The notes under the pieces: model-generated | The model's input: the letters and a program-made list of their open reading frames with translations, nothing else | Databases searched by the model: none | Told to the model about the DNA's origin: nothing | Assembly: GCA_027490225.1 (NCBI GenBank) | Contig: JAIXYK010000014.1 | Location: forward strand, 1 to 39,474 | Source of the DNA: Bacteroidota bacterium | Lineage (GTDB): Bacteria; Bacteroidota; Bacteroidia; M30B66 | Direction of reading: 5' to 3' | Length of the DNA stretch: 39,474 bases | Program-made: the position numbers and the translations under genes | In this document: piece by piece, positions 1 through 8,887 of the stretch | Layout of the letters: the number at the start of each line of letters is the position of its first letter | Position numbering within the stretch: position 1 is the first letter of the stretch

Positions 1-591
1 CCAGAATATTCAGCAAGGGCCTTTTCAAAATTTAGAGATGGATTTGTTGTGGGAGAAGGCGCTGCAGCCATGGTAATTGGATTAGAAAGAGAAACAAAAA
101 CGCATTCAATGACTACTATTGCCAAACTCAGTGGCTGTTCTAGTGCCAATGATGCGCATCATTTTGTGCATCCTAATGAAAATGGCATTAGTATCAACAT
201 TCAACATTGTTTAAAAAATGCACAATTAAGTTATAAAGAAATTGATGCTATTTTTCCGCATGCAACATCAACTCAACTTGGAGATAATGCCGAATATCTT
301 GCCTTAAAAAGCACTTTTCAAGGGAAATTAAAAGATGTTTATTTAATGTGCATTAAAAATTCAATCGGTCATTTACTTGGTGCTTCTGGAGCAATAGCTG
401 CTGTAATGGCTGTAAAATCGATAAAAGAGCAAAATGTAATACCCAATAGAATAGAAAAAGATGAAATCGAATTCAGCGACTTAAATCTCAGCTATGAAAA
501 CGAACGAGCAGAACTTATTCATGTATTGTGCAATACTTCAGGATTTGGAGGACATCAAGCAGCATGTATATTTTCAAAAATATTGAATTAA
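1..591 (+). CDS. beta-ketoacyl-[ACP] synthase, KAS II family (3' part, 5' end outside window)
   Basis: The reading frame is open from base 1, so only the C-terminal 196 residues are present. It starts in the conserved RDGFVVGEGAA stretch typical of FabF-type condensing enzymes. The two catalytic histidines are visible: one in HATSTQLGD (fragment residue about 87, usually HGTST) and one in NSIGHLLGASGA (about 124). The closing motif NTSGFGGHQA matches the NSFGFGGTNA block of the family. The active-site cysteine would lie upstream, outside the window. The enzyme would condense malonyl-ACP with an acyl-ACP in the cytoplasm. Whether it serves general fatty-acid synthesis (FabF) or a specialised pathway such as an aryl-polyene/flexirubin cluster cannot be decided without the upstream genes. 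The GH in place of GT in the last motif and HA in place of HG hint at a divergent KAS. Confidence 0.9.
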   Translation, partial: PEYSARAFSKFRDGFVVGEGAAAMVIGLERETKTHSMTTIAKLSGCSSANDAHHFVHPNENGISINIQHCLKNAQLSYKEIDAIFPHATSTQLGDNAEYLALKSTFQGKLKDVYLMCIKNSIGHLLGASGAIAAVMAVKSIKEQNVIPNRIEKDEIEFSDLNLSYENERAELIHVLCNTSGFGGHQAACIFSKILN

Positions 592-607
592 TTTATTAGA
601 AAAAAAG

Positions 608-1486
608 ATGGAATACGAAATTAAAGACCTGAATACAATGCAGGTGCAACAAATTCTACAAAACTCAATTGGACCTAGGCCAATCGCTTTTGCAAGTACA
701 ATAGATAAGGACGGAATTCCGAATTTGAGTCCTTTTAGTTTTTTTAACGTTTTTAGTGCAGCGCCCCCAATTTTAATTTTTTCTCCGGCAAGACGTGTAA
801 GAGATAACACCACAAAACATACTTTAGAGAATGTACTTGAAGTACCTGAGGTTGTAATTAATGTGGTTAACTTTTCAATGGTTGAGCAAACTTCACTTTC
901 GAGCACTGAATATCCAAAACAAGTAAACGAGTTTGAAAAGGCTGGATTTACTGCCATTGAGAGTGATTTGATACGACCATTCAGGGTAAAAGAATCGCCA
1001 GTGCAGTTTGAATGTAAAGTAAATAATGTAATGGCATTAGGTAGTGAAGGCGGAGCAGGTAATTTAATTTTCTGTGAAGTATTAAAGGTGCACATTCATG
1101 ACAATATACTCAATGAAAATAAGCAGATTGACCCGTTTAAACTTGACCTTGTTGCAAGAATGGGAGGAAATTGGTACTGCAGGGCAAATGGAACTGCACT
1201 TTTTGAAGTTGAAAAGCCGTTAACAACTATGGGTATTGGGGTGGACGCTTTGCCGCATTCAATAAGGTATTCACCCATTTTAACAGGAAATGATTTGGGG
1301 AAATTGGGAAATATTCAGACATTGCCAAATAAAGAAGAATTACAGTACTTTAAAGATTCAGAAGAATATGAAATTAGCTTGGAATCTGAAGTTAACTCTG
1401 ATTTTGCGAGCCACCGTGTTGCTAAACAGCTAATTACAGAAGGAAAGACAATTGAAGCACTGAAGTATTTGTTGATAAATGGATGA
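608..1486 (+). CDS. flavin reductase-like domain protein
   Basis: A 292-residue protein with the flavin reductase-like (DIM6/NTAB, flavoredoxin-type) fold. The FMN-binding signature IGPRPIAFAST near residue 21, followed by GIPNLSPFSFFNVFSAAPP, is characteristic, and the domain continues to about residue 190. The C-terminal 100 residues are not recognisable and may be a lineage-specific extension. Such proteins bind FMN and transfer electrons between NAD(P)H, flavin and partner oxidoreductases in the cytoplasm; the substrate cannot be read from sequence. The ATG lies 16 nt after the upstream synthase stop, so the two may be cotranscribed. Confidence 0.85.
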   Translation: MEYEIKDLNTMQVQQILQNSIGPRPIAFASTIDKDGIPNLSPFSFFNVFSAAPPILIFSPARRVRDNTTKHTLENVLEVPEVVINVVNFSMVEQTSLSSTEYPKQVNEFEKAGFTAIESDLIRPFRVKESPVQFECKVNNVMALGSEGGAGNLIFCEVLKVHIHDNILNENKQIDPFKLDLVARMGGNWYCRANGTALFEVEKPLTTMGIGVDALPHSIRYSPILTGNDLGKLGNIQTLPNKEELQYFKDSEEYEISLESEVNSDFASHRVAKQLITEGKTIEALKYLLING

Positions 1487-1525
1487 GATTTTATAGAATG
1501 TTATGCAAATTAGAATAAATTAAGA

Positions 1526-1533
1526 TATATTTG
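1526..1533 (+). promoter_or_regulatory. TAnnTTTG -7 box upstream of the PUR-type gene
   Basis: TATATTTG matches the Bacteroidetes -7 consensus and lies 39 nt before the chosen ATG at 1573. No TTG is present at the expected -33 spacing, so only half of the promoter is supported. The position fits transcription start between the box and the ATG at 1573, arguing against the upstream TTG start at 1531. Confidence 0.4.
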
Positions 1534-1572
1534 GGCGCTACAATTTATCAAACTATCACTCAAAATAAGTAT

Positions 1573-1935
1573 ATGGAGTATAATGAACAGGGAGAACGAG
1601 AAGAAATTTATTCTCGTCCAGTAAGAGCAGGAAAACGGACTTACTTTTTCGATGTAAAAAGCACAAAAGGTGAAGATTTGTATTTAACAATTACGGAAAG
1701 TAAGAAAAGATTTAGAGACGACGGAACTTTCTTTTATGAGAAACATAAAGTGTTTTTGTATAAAGAAGATTTCGAGAAATTTACTGAAGGATTAAATGAT
1801 GCTTTAGATTTTATTTCAACAAATAATAAATCTGAGGTAAAAAAACCTGAATCATTTGAAGAAAATTCTGAAACAGTTGCTTCTGAAAAAGATTCTTGGT
1901 CGAATATAGAATTCGAAGACTTAGGAAATATTTAA
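1573..1935 (+). CDS. DUF3276 / PUR-alpha-like DNA/RNA-binding protein
   Basis: A 120-residue protein matching the Bacteroidetes DUF3276 family, which has a PUR (purine-rich single-strand binding) fold. The core is EEIYSRPVRAGKRTYFFDVK, then DLYLTITESKKRF and YEKHKVFLYKEDFEKF, exactly the family pattern, in residues about 8-85. The remaining acidic tail (rich in Glu, Ser, Asn) is variable in relatives. The frame is open back to a TTG at 1531, but the ATG at 1573 places the conserved block at the usual distance from the N terminus and follows a -7 box. Members are thought to bind purine-rich single-stranded nucleic acid; the physiological role is poorly known. The gene converges on the DoxX-like gene with only 2 nt between stops. 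Confidence 0.88.
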   Translation: MEYNEQGEREEIYSRPVRAGKRTYFFDVKSTKGEDLYLTITESKKRFRDDGTFFYEKHKVFLYKEDFEKFTEGLNDALDFISTNNKSEVKKPESFEENSETVASEKDSWSNIEFEDLGNI

Positions 1936-1937
1936 TT

Positions 1938-2351
1938 CTAGGAAAGTAATAAAATTCCGATTATGCTGGCAGTAAAGTAAGTCACAAGGCTGCCTGCGCC
2001 AGCATAATCTTTGGCAATTCGTTGTCCAAAGAAAAGGAATATTAATGATAACGCCGAAAGTTCCAGTCCCAGCAAGGCAATGTTCGTTGTTTTGTGGATG
2101 TAAATATCAATCGCACCATAAGCTGAAATTATACCGGCAGCTGTTTCGCTTATTGTAATAACTAAGAAGATAACTGGAACTACACCGCTCATGAAGGTAT
2201 CTTTAAAGTGAGTTACCAACCAGGAAAGATTTTCTCTGAAGTTGAATACTTTATCAAGACCTGATTGAATAAACAAAATCCCAAAAAATACGGCAATTGC
2301 GATTCTTGCTATTTGAAGCGATTCTGCGGAAAAAGTAATTGTTTGATCCAT
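1938..2351 (-). CDS. DoxX-like family membrane protein
   Basis: A 137-residue protein with four predicted hydrophobic segments (about 13-32, 55-75, 88-107, 118-136), the size and topology of the DoxX/DoxD-like family. The first helix carries FFGILFIQSGLDKVFNF, like the SGLxKL motif near the first helix of DoxX proteins. It should sit in the inner membrane. Related proteins are linked to thiosulfate oxidation or redox defence, but most bacterial DoxX-like proteins have no proven role. Convergent with the PUR-type gene; the FMN reductase gene lies upstream on the same strand with a TATATTTG box in between, so it probably has its own promoter. Confidence 0.75.
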   Translation of the reverse strand: MDQTITFSAESLQIARIAIAVFFGILFIQSGLDKVFNFRENLSWLVTHFKDTFMSGVVPVIFLVITISETAAGIISAYGAIDIYIHKTTNIALLGLELSALSLIFLFFGQRIAKDYAGAGSLVTYFTASIIGILLLS

Positions 2352-2370
2352 AAAACGTTTGTATACGGGT

Positions 2371-2378
2371 CAAATATA
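2371..2378 (-). promoter_or_regulatory. TAnnTTTG -7 box for the DoxX-like gene
   Basis: On the minus strand the box reads TATATTTG and ends 19 nt before the ATG at 2351. No TTG at the -33 distance was found. Confidence 0.4.
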
Positions 2379-2414
2379 CTTTAAATTTAATATTTAGGGT
2401 AAATATTTATTGGT

Positions 2415-2945
2415 TTACTTAATAAAATTTAAAAACCCTTTTATTTGATTATCAATCATTTGCAAAGAGTTCTCATCATTTAAATCTTGATTAGCATCTA
2501 GTAATCCTCTAATTTGGGAAAATGGTTGTTTAACTGAGTAAACCTCTGCTTGAAAGTAGTGTAAAACAGCAGTAAAATGATCCATTCCTCTCAAATTGCC
2601 AGCTCTGCCTGAAGCTACACCTGCTAAAGCAAATCTTTTATTTTTAAAAATATTAGGGTCACAAGCGTCAACAACTAATTTTAGAATACCAGGAAAACTT
2701 CCATTATACTCTGGAATTACCAAAATAAAGTAATCGGAAGATAGGAATATATCGTGTCCGAAATCTCTTAATGGATGTGCTGGTTTTCTATACATTCCAT
2801 CATTTAATGCTTCCGAAGGAACATTTGTAAGGTCTTTATAATCAACTTCAAATCCCTTTGAACTCAAATTTTCTGCATACTTTAAAGCAACTTTTTCAGT
2901 TAAATTCCCTAGGCGATTTGTGGCTGATAATATTGTAAATTTCAT
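2415..2945 (-). CDS. NAD(P)H-dependent FMN reductase (NADPH_dep_FMN_red family)
   Basis: A 176-residue flavodoxin-fold protein. The start at MKFTILSATNR is preferred over a TTG 21 nt upstream because the first beta strand and phosphate-binding loop (SATNRLGNLTEKVA) normally begin at residue 2-4. The second FMN-contacting motif PEYNGSFPGILK is at about residue 90, followed by the conserved KRFALAGVASGRAGN segment. Relatives (chromate/quinone/azo reductases such as ChrR and YieF types) reduce quinones or other acceptors with NAD(P)H using bound FMN in the cytoplasm; the physiological acceptor cannot be read from sequence. Confidence 0.85.
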   Translation of the reverse strand: MKFTILSATNRLGNLTEKVALKYAENLSSKGFEVDYKDLTNVPSEALNDGMYRKPAHPLRDFGHDIFLSSDYFILVIPEYNGSFPGILKLVVDACDPNIFKNKRFALAGVASGRAGNLRGMDHFTAVLHYFQAEVYSVKQPFSQIRGLLDANQDLNDENSLQMIDNQIKGFLNFIK

Positions 2946-3004
2946 TCTTAATGTAATATGTTGCAAAGAACATAAATAAAATCAAATTGTTTAGCGGATA
3001 TGTT

Positions 3005-3631
3005 TTAGTAATGAATATAATAATAAAATAGCTTCACATATTCATTATTCACCATTAATAAACCAGCTTCTTCAGCCCACCAATTGTCTTCTTTATAACC
3101 ACTACTTGGCGCACCTCTTAAAATTACTTCAATTCCACCTTTTTCAAAAATGGAGCGAAAAGCATAATTTATTCTGTTTGTGTGAAATTTATCTGAAACA
3201 ACAATTATTTTCTTCAATCCATTTTGCTTGCAATACCTCAAAATTACATGACTTTCTTCACGCGTGCTTGTTCCTTCATGTATTACTTCAATTTTGTTGC
3301 TGTCAACTTTTTCCTTTTTTAGTGCAATTTCACTTAAAGTAGCTTCATCCATTTTAACATTTATGACTTCAAAAAGTGTAGGAACAGATTCTCCTGTACA
3401 AATAATCATGGGGGCAAATCCTGAAGTAAATAACTTTGCTGCTTCTTTTGCTCTATCACCTGGATTTCCGCTTAAAACAAAAATTGCATCTGCTTTTCTC
3501 AATTGATCTTCATCTATGAGATAATTGCCAACGCATCTCATTATCGGCCTTCGAAAGGAAACCATTAGCAAAATAAAAAGCAAGAATATTCCAACTATTT
3601 TAAGTAATTTTTTAACAAGAGGTGATTTCAT
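3005..3631 (-). CDS. DUF218 (YdcF/SanA-like) membrane-anchored protein
   Basis: A 208-residue protein with one N-terminal transmembrane segment (about 8-28, LLKIVGIFLLFILLMVSF) followed by a DUF218 domain. Family marks are KADAIFVLSGNPGDRAKEAA, the GTSTREESHVILRY block and KKIIVVSDKFHTNR. The Met at 3631 starts MKSPLVKK and is preferred over the upstream alternative at 3649 because it places a short basic stretch before the helix. Members such as SanA and ElyC are tied to envelope integrity; the biochemical activity is not settled. It is divergent from the secreted-protein gene at 3734, sharing a 102-nt intergenic region. Confidence 0.85.
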   Translation of the reverse strand: MKSPLVKKLLKIVGIFLLFILLMVSFRRPIMRCVGNYLIDEDQLRKADAIFVLSGNPGDRAKEAAKLFTSGFAPMIICTGESVPTLFEVINVKMDEATLSEIALKKEKVDSNKIEVIHEGTSTREESHVILRYCKQNGLKKIIVVSDKFHTNRINYAFRSIFEKGGIEVILRGAPSSGYKEDNWWAEEAGLLMVNNEYVKLFYYYIHY

Positions 3632-3717
3632 GACTGCGAACCTATGCAAAATGATTGATTGTGTGTAAAAAAGTTAATTGAAAAACAATAAAACAACATT
3701 AAAGCCCTTATTTCTTT

Positions 3718-3725
3718 TACATTTG
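3718..3725 (+). promoter_or_regulatory. TAnnTTTG -7 box close to the start at 3734
   Basis: TACATTTG ends 8 nt before the ATG, implying a very short leader of a few nucleotides. No TTG at the usual -33 spacing. Confidence 0.45.
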
Positions 3726-3733
3726 CTTTACAT

Positions 3734-4372
3734 ATGCAAAAGATTTCTTCTCTTATTATATTGTTGATTTGCTTCATTCAATTGAGTAATGCTCAGATAG
3801 ACAAAAAAGTAATACAATTTTCAGGAGTTGTGGTAAATGGTGATAGTTTACAACCAGTTCCATATACAAATATCTCTCTCAAGGGTTCTAATCATGGCAC
3901 TATGAGTGATTATTTTGGTTTCTTTTCGGTGGTTGCAGAATCATACGACACAATAGTTTTCTCATCTATGGGTTTTAGACGTTCACAATATATTATTCCG
4001 GGTGATTTAAAAGAAAATCATTATTCCATTATTCAAATGCTTCAAAAAGATACAATTCTTTTAAGAGAAACAGTAATTTTTCCTTGGCCTACAAAAGAGC
4101 AATTTGAAATTGCATTTGTGGAACTGCAAGTTCCCGATGATGATTTAGAAAGAGCTAGAAAAAATTTATCGCAAGACAAGATTATTTCAATATCGTCTAC
4201 AATGCCTATGGATGCTAGTATGAACTACAAGAATTCAACACAACAATTTAATACAAAATTGTACAATGCGGGACAAATTCCTATGAACAATTTGCTCAAT
4301 CCTATTGCTTGGGCTAAATTTGTTCAGGCTTGGAAAAATGGCGATTTTAAAAGAAAATCAACAGATAAATAA
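3734..4372 (+). CDS. secreted carboxypeptidase-regulatory-like domain protein
   Basis: A 212-residue protein with a signal peptide (cleavage near SNA|Q at residue 20) and a carboxypeptidase-regulatory-like beta-sandwich at about 28-108. The pattern is FSGVVVNGDSLQPVPYTNI, then GTMSDYFGFFSV and DTIVFSSMGFRRS, the usual form of these domains in Bacteroidetes exported proteins. The C-terminal half has no recognisable domain; it is Asn/Gln rich and ends in a basic tail. There is no T9SS sorting domain, so it is probably periplasmic or outer-membrane associated. It lies 31 nt upstream of the TonB-dependent receptor and reads in the same direction, so the two are probably cotranscribed and may act in the same outer-membrane process. 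Confidence 0.75.
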   Translation: MQKISSLIILLICFIQLSNAQIDKKVIQFSGVVVNGDSLQPVPYTNISLKGSNHGTMSDYFGFFSVVAESYDTIVFSSMGFRRSQYIIPGDLKENHYSIIQMLQKDTILLRETVIFPWPTKEQFEIAFVELQVPDDDLERARKNLSQDKIISISSTMPMDASMNYKNSTQQFNTKLYNAGQIPMNNLLNPIAWAKFVQAWKNGDFKRKSTDK

Positions 4373-4403
4373 TTAAAAACACACTTACAACCAAAATATC
4401 TTA

Positions 4404-6902
4404 ATGAGGTTTCTTTTTGCGCTATTGTTTTCATTTTGCCTTTATCCATCAATATTTTTTGGCCAAAAAGCCATAATTCAAGGAAAAGTTACTGGAGAAC
4501 AAGGAAATTTGCTTTCAGGTGTTGCAGTTTTCTTACTAAACGATACCAGAACCGCTAACAATACAGATGCAGATGGCGTTTATAAATTGAGCATTCCATC
4601 TGGAAAACCAGTGAAAGTAGTGTATTACTTATTTGGATACATATCTGACACCATTACAGTGAATGTAAATGATGATGAAAAAAGAACCATCAATAAATTT
4701 TTGAGTCAAAGAACCTACGACAGGTCTACATTTGAAGTTGTTGACCGTAGTGAAAGGGAGAGTTTTATGAGTAGGTTAGATCCAATGATTGCCTCCTCAA
4801 TTACAGGTCCTGGTGGCGGTATTGAGATGGTTTTAAAAACATTACCCGGAGTCTATTCTAACAATGAATTAAGTTCGCAATATTCGGTAAGAGGAGGAAA
4901 CTATGATGAAAACTTAGTTTATGTGAATGATGTTGAAATATATCGTCCATTTTTGGTTCGTGCTGGCCAACAGGAAGGTTTAAGTTTTGCAAATCCTTCG
5001 ATGGTAGAGAGTTTGAAATTCTCGGCTGGTGGTTTTGAAGCTAAATATGGAGATAAGTTATCTTCTGTTTTGGATATAACTTATAAAAGACCAAAGAAAT
5101 TCGCAGGTTCTGCTTCAGCAAGTATTTTAGGTGGTTCACTTCAATTAGAAAGTGCAACCAAAAACTACCGACTTTCGGGAATGATTGGCGCAAGATACAG
5201 AACGACACAGTATTTATTGAATAGTTTAGATGTTCAAGGTGAATACAGACCAGCATTTACAGATATTCAGGCGTATGTTTTATACAATATAACTGATAAA
5301 TGGGATGTTGATTTCTTGAGTAATTACGCTGTAAATAACTATAGGATTTTTCCATCCAATCAAACTACCGAATTTGGAAGTATTAATCAAGCATTGCAAT
5401 TAAGGGTATTTTTTGATGGCAAAGAACAAACAAGATTCGCTACCTCAATGGGCGCAATTACAAGCACATACAGATTCAATGATAAATTCAAATTAAAACT
5501 CATTGCCTCAGCATTTAACAGCGATGAATCTGAAAAGTCTGACGTTCAAGGTCAGTATTTTATAAACGAATTAGAGAGAGATTTAAGTAAGGAAAATTTT
5601 GGAGATGTAGCGTTTAACAGAGGTGTGGGGTCTTATCAAACTTATTTAAGAAACCAACTTAACTACCAAGTTTATAATGTTGAATTAAAAGGTTTTTTAG
5701 AAAAAGGAAATCATTTCTACCAATGGGGAGCACGTGCACAACACGAAGCTATTCAAGACCGATTGAACGAATGGAAAATGATAGATTCGGCCGGATATTC
5801 TATGCCATTAAACGGCGATTCAATTGTTTTGAATGACGTGGTTCGTTCAGAAACAACTTTAAGCTCAAACCGTTTCCAGGGGTATTTTCAAGACAATTAC
5901 AGATGGCGAAAAGATAGCATAGAATACTCAATAACTGGTGGTATTAGAGCTAATTACTGGACATTAAACGAACAATTTATTGTAAGCCCAAGGTTAGTCC
6001 TTTCTATGCGTCCGTTACATTGGAACAGAGATGTAACTTTTAGAGCAGCAGCAGGAAGGTATGTGCAACCTCCATTTTACCGAGAATTAAGAAATTTAAA
6101 AGGTGTAATTAATACCGATTTAAAAGCCCAGGAAAGTATACATTTTATTTCGGGAGTTGATTTTACCTTCAAAGCCTGGAACAGGCCATTTAGTTTTTAT
6201 GCTGAAACGTATTTTAAAATTTTGAAAAATCTGGTTCCTTATGAAATTGACAATGTAAGAGTGCGATATTATGCCGAGAACATTAGTGATGGATATGCTG
6301 CAGGAATAGATATGAAAGTGAATGGTGAGTTTGTAAAAGGCGTTCAAAGTTGGGCTTCCATGAGCATTATGCAAACAAAAGAAGACATCAGAAATGATTT
6401 TTATTACAACTATTTTAATGCAAAAGGAGAAAAAATAATTGCTGGATATACAAATAATAATGAAGTTGTGGATTCTCAAAGAGTTGAACCAGGCTATATT
6501 CCAAGACCAACAGATCAGCGATTCAATTTTAGTTTATTCTTCCAAGATTATTTGCCAAAAAATCCAAGTTTAAGTATGCAAATTACCTTGGTATTTGGTT
6601 CAAGACTTCCAATTGGTCCACCAGATTTTAACAGATACAGAGATACCTTGAGAATACCTCCATATAGAAGAGTGGACATAGGATTTTCAAAGCATTTTAT
6701 ATCAGCAGATAAACCTGCGAAAAAGACTTCTCCATTTAGAAATTTCAAAACTTTTTCTTTGAGTTTGGAAGTGTTTAATTTGTTAGGCGTAAATAACACA
6801 GTTTCTTATCTTTGGATAAAAGATGTTACCAACAGGCAATATGGAATTCCAAATTACCTAACAAATAGGCTACTTAATTTACGATTGCAGGCTACATTTT
6901 AA
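4404..6902 (+). CDS. TonB-dependent outer-membrane receptor with N-terminal carboxypeptidase-regulatory domain
   Basis: An 832-residue protein: signal peptide (to about residue 20), carboxypeptidase-regulatory-like domain (about 25-100, IIQGKVTGEQGNLLSGVAV), plug domain (about 120-230) with IEMVLKTLPGV and YSVRGGNYDENLVYVNDVEI, then a beta-barrel ending in a C-terminal phenylalanine (LRLQATF), as expected for recognition by the BAM machinery. It resembles the transporter class that works without an adjacent SusD; no SusD gene is present here. The ligand is unknown. Only 1 nt separates its stop from the ATG of the CPBP protease gene, so they form an operon. Confidence 0.92.
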   Translation: MRFLFALLFSFCLYPSIFFGQKAIIQGKVTGEQGNLLSGVAVFLLNDTRTANNTDADGVYKLSIPSGKPVKVVYYLFGYISDTITVNVNDDEKRTINKFLSQRTYDRSTFEVVDRSERESFMSRLDPMIASSITGPGGGIEMVLKTLPGVYSNNELSSQYSVRGGNYDENLVYVNDVEIYRPFLVRAGQQEGLSFANPSMVESLKFSAGGFEAKYGDKLSSVLDITYKRPKKFAGSASASILGGSLQLESATKNYRLSGMIGARYRTTQYLLNSLDVQGEYRPAFTDIQAYVLYNITDKWDVDFLSNYAVNNYRIFPSNQTTEFGSINQALQLRVFFDGKEQTRFATSMGAITSTYRFNDKFKLKLIASAFNSDESEKSDVQGQYFINELERDLSKENFGDVAFNRGVGSYQTYLRNQLNYQVYNVELKGFLEKGNHFYQWGARAQHEAIQDRLNEWKMIDSAGYSMPLNGDSIVLNDVVRSETTLSSNRFQGYFQDNYRWRKDSIEYSITGGIRANYWTLNEQFIVSPRLVLSMRPLHWNRDVTFRAAAGRYVQPPFYRELRNLKGVINTDLKAQESIHFISGVDFTFKAWNRPFSFYAETYFKILKNLVPYEIDNVRVRYYAENISDGYAAGIDMKVNGEFVKGVQSWASMSIMQTKEDIRNDFYYNYFNAKGEKIIAGYTNNNEVVDSQRVEPGYIPRPTDQRFNFSLFFQDYLPKNPSLSMQITLVFGSRLPIGPPDFNRYRDTLRIPPYRRVDIGFSKHFISADKPAKKTSPFRNFKTFSLSLEVFNLLGVNNTVSYLWIKDVTNRQYGIPNYLTNRLLNLRLQATF

Positions 6903-6903
6903 A

Positions 6904-7809
6904 ATGAATAAAATATTTCAACTATCAAATAGGCCATTATTGGCGTATTTTTTAATCTCATTTTCTATTGTTTGGTTAGCAACTGGAATTATTTATGTTT
7001 CGAATATTGAATATGGATCATTGCCTTCCACATTAATAGTTGCTTTTATCTGTATGCCAGCTCCTGCATTTGCAACATTTATAGTTCAGAAATACATCAA
7101 AAATGAATCTTTTAAAAGTTTAGAAATTACTTATTTAAATGCAAATAAAAGAGAATTAGCAATGAATCTTTTGTGGATTACTCTTTTTATTACTTTTTTC
7201 TTTTTATGGGTATTTATTGGCGGTAATTTATTGCAATGGGAATTAATGGGAAATGTAGATTTAAGTTACGCTGGAATGATAGAAAAACTTGAAGGTTTGA
7301 CAGTTTACACCATTGATTTTTCTGATATTAAATTACCCCAACCTATAATAATCATTGGTATTGTTATCATTATAGGATTCATTAGTGGTTGCACTTTTAA
7401 TTTACTATTTACATTGGGTGAGGAAATTGGTTGGAGAGGATTTCTTTATAATCAATGGCAGCATTGGGGCTTTCATTTACGAGTAATTGTTACAGGAACT
7501 ATTTGGGGTTTTTGGCACGCACCTTTAATTTTATTAGGACACAATTACATGAATTACCCAATAATAGGAATTGGAATGATGGTTCTATTTTGTGTTGCTT
7601 TAGCTTATCCGATGGATTGGATTCGTCAGCAAAGTAAATCGGTTTTAGGTCCATCCATTTTTCATGGATGTATTAATGCTGTTGCAAGTTTAAGCATACT
7701 ATTTTGTTCAAATGGAAATGAATTGATTGGAAGTATTCCAGGTTTGGCAGGTGTTTTATCTGGCTTAAGCCTATTTGGAGTAATGTTTTTGATAAAAAAG
7801 CCTGCGTAG
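6904..7809 (+). CDS. CPBP family intramembrane glutamic endopeptidase
   Basis: A 301-residue polytopic membrane protein with the three motifs of the CPBP (Abi/CAAX-protease-like) family: EExxxR in GEEIGWRGFLY (E173, E174, R178), FxxxH-like WGFWHAPLIL (H205), and a third histidine in SIFHGCINA (H254). These residues form the intramembrane active site of Rce1-type proteases. About eight hydrophobic segments are visible. In bacteria such proteins act in peptide processing, immunity to bacteriocins or signalling; the substrate here is unknown. The start directly follows the receptor stop by 1 nt, indicating translational coupling. Confidence 0.9.
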   Translation: MNKIFQLSNRPLLAYFLISFSIVWLATGIIYVSNIEYGSLPSTLIVAFICMPAPAFATFIVQKYIKNESFKSLEITYLNANKRELAMNLLWITLFITFFFLWVFIGGNLLQWELMGNVDLSYAGMIEKLEGLTVYTIDFSDIKLPQPIIIIGIVIIIGFISGCTFNLLFTLGEEIGWRGFLYNQWQHWGFHLRVIVTGTIWGFWHAPLILLGHNYMNYPIIGIGMMVLFCVALAYPMDWIRQQSKSVLGPSIFHGCINAVASLSILFCSNGNELIGSIPGLAGVLSGLSLFGVMFLIKKPA

Positions 7810-7825
7810 TATTCGACAATTGAAT

Positions 7826-7833
7826 TAGTTTTG
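7826..7833 (+). promoter_or_regulatory. TAnnTTTG -7 box abutting the start at 7838
   Basis: TAGTTTTG ends 4 nt before the ATG, so transcription would start at or almost at the start codon. It suggests the lipoprotein/peptidase pair has its own promoter, separate from the receptor operon. No -33 TTG was found. Confidence 0.4.
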
Positions 7834-7837
7834 CAGC

Positions 7838-8887
7838 ATGAAATTTTACTCATTTTTAATTCTATTTACTGCATTTGGATGCTCGGTAAATGGACAAGAT
7901 ACCTTACCTGAGCCACATTTAGAAAATATTAAGCAGTTAACTTTTGGAGGAGATAATGCAGAGGCTTACTTTAGTTTTGATAACAATTATCTTACATTAC
8001 AAATTACAAATCCAGCTTGGAAAGTCCCATGCGATCAGATTTATCTTTTAGATTTAAATCAGGAAGTTAACAAATCCGAACTTCCAAGAATAAGCAATGG
8101 AAAAGGACGTACAACTTGTTCTTATTTTTTACCCGGAAACAAAGAAATACTTTATGCTTCTACACATGCAGCTTCTGAAGCTTGTCCGCCCCCACCCGCA
8201 CCTCGTAAAGATGGGAAATATCTTTGGCCAGTTTATAGTAGTTTCGACATTTTTGTTGCCGATTTAAAAGGAAATATTGTAAGACAATTAACAAATTCTC
8301 CGGGCTATGATGCGGAAGCAACGGTTTCTCCTGATGGAAAAATGATAGTGTTTACCTCGGACCGTTCAGGCGATATGGAATTATACACAATGGATTTGAA
8401 AGGTGAAAATGTTAAACAAATTACAAATGGTTTGGGTTATGACGGTGGAGCTTTCTTTTCTCCAGATTCAAAGAAATTGGTTTTCAGGGCTTCTCGTCCT
8501 CAAACAAAAGAAGCGATTGATGAATATACAACATTGCTAAAAGAAGGTCTGGTTGCTCCCACAAATATGGAATTGTATACTTGTAATGTTGATGGAAGTG
8601 ACTTACAGCAAATTACCAAATTAGGAAAAGCTAATTGGGCGCCATTTTTCACTCCAGACGGTAAAAGAATCATTTTTGCAAGTAATCATTTTTCAACTAA
8701 AGGTTATGATTTCCAGTTATTTACAATTGAAATAGATGGTAAAAACCTAGAACAAATAACAAGAAAAAGTAAGTTCAATGCATTTCCAATGTTTTCTTTT
8801 GATGGCAAAAAGTTAGTCTTTTCATCAAACAGAAACAATGGAGGAACTAGAGACACCAATGTATTTATAGCAGACTGGAAACCATGA
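7838..8887 (+). CDS. TolB-like/PD40 beta-propeller lipoprotein
   Basis: A 349-residue protein. The N terminus MKFYSFLILFTAFGCSVNG looks like a signal peptide with a lipobox around AFG|C (Cys15), so it is probably lipid-anchored. The rest consists of WD40-like PD40 blades, for example ATVSPDGKMIVFTSDRSGDM (about 163-182), AFFSPDSKKLVFRAS, PFFTPDGKRIIFASN and PMFSFDGKKLVFSSN, spaced as in TolB and DPP-IV propellers. No peptidase domain follows in the same chain. Its stop overlaps the start of the M28 peptidase gene by 4 nt (ATGA), so the two are translationally coupled and may act together, the propeller perhaps binding peptides or the peptidase. That partnership is an inference. Confidence 0.85.
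   Translation: MKFYSFLILFTAFGCSVNGQDTLPEPHLENIKQLTFGGDNAEAYFSFDNNYLTLQITNPAWKVPCDQIYLLDLNQEVNKSELPRISNGKGRTTCSYFLPGNKEILYASTHAASEACPPPPAPRKDGKYLWPVYSSFDIFVADLKGNIVRQLTNSPGYDAEATVSPDGKMIVFTSDRSGDMELYTMDLKGENVKQITNGLGYDGGAFFSPDSKKLVFRASRPQTKEAIDEYTTLLKEGLVAPTNMELYTCNVDGSDLQQITKLGKANWAPFFTPDGKRIIFASNHFSTKGYDFQLFTIEIDGKNLEQITRKSKFNAFPMFSFDGKKLVFSSNRNNGGTRDTNVFIADWKP

Noticed and set aside
574-1095. 173-codon minus-strand open frame
   Set aside because: Antisense to the flavin reductase-like gene; no recognisable domain.
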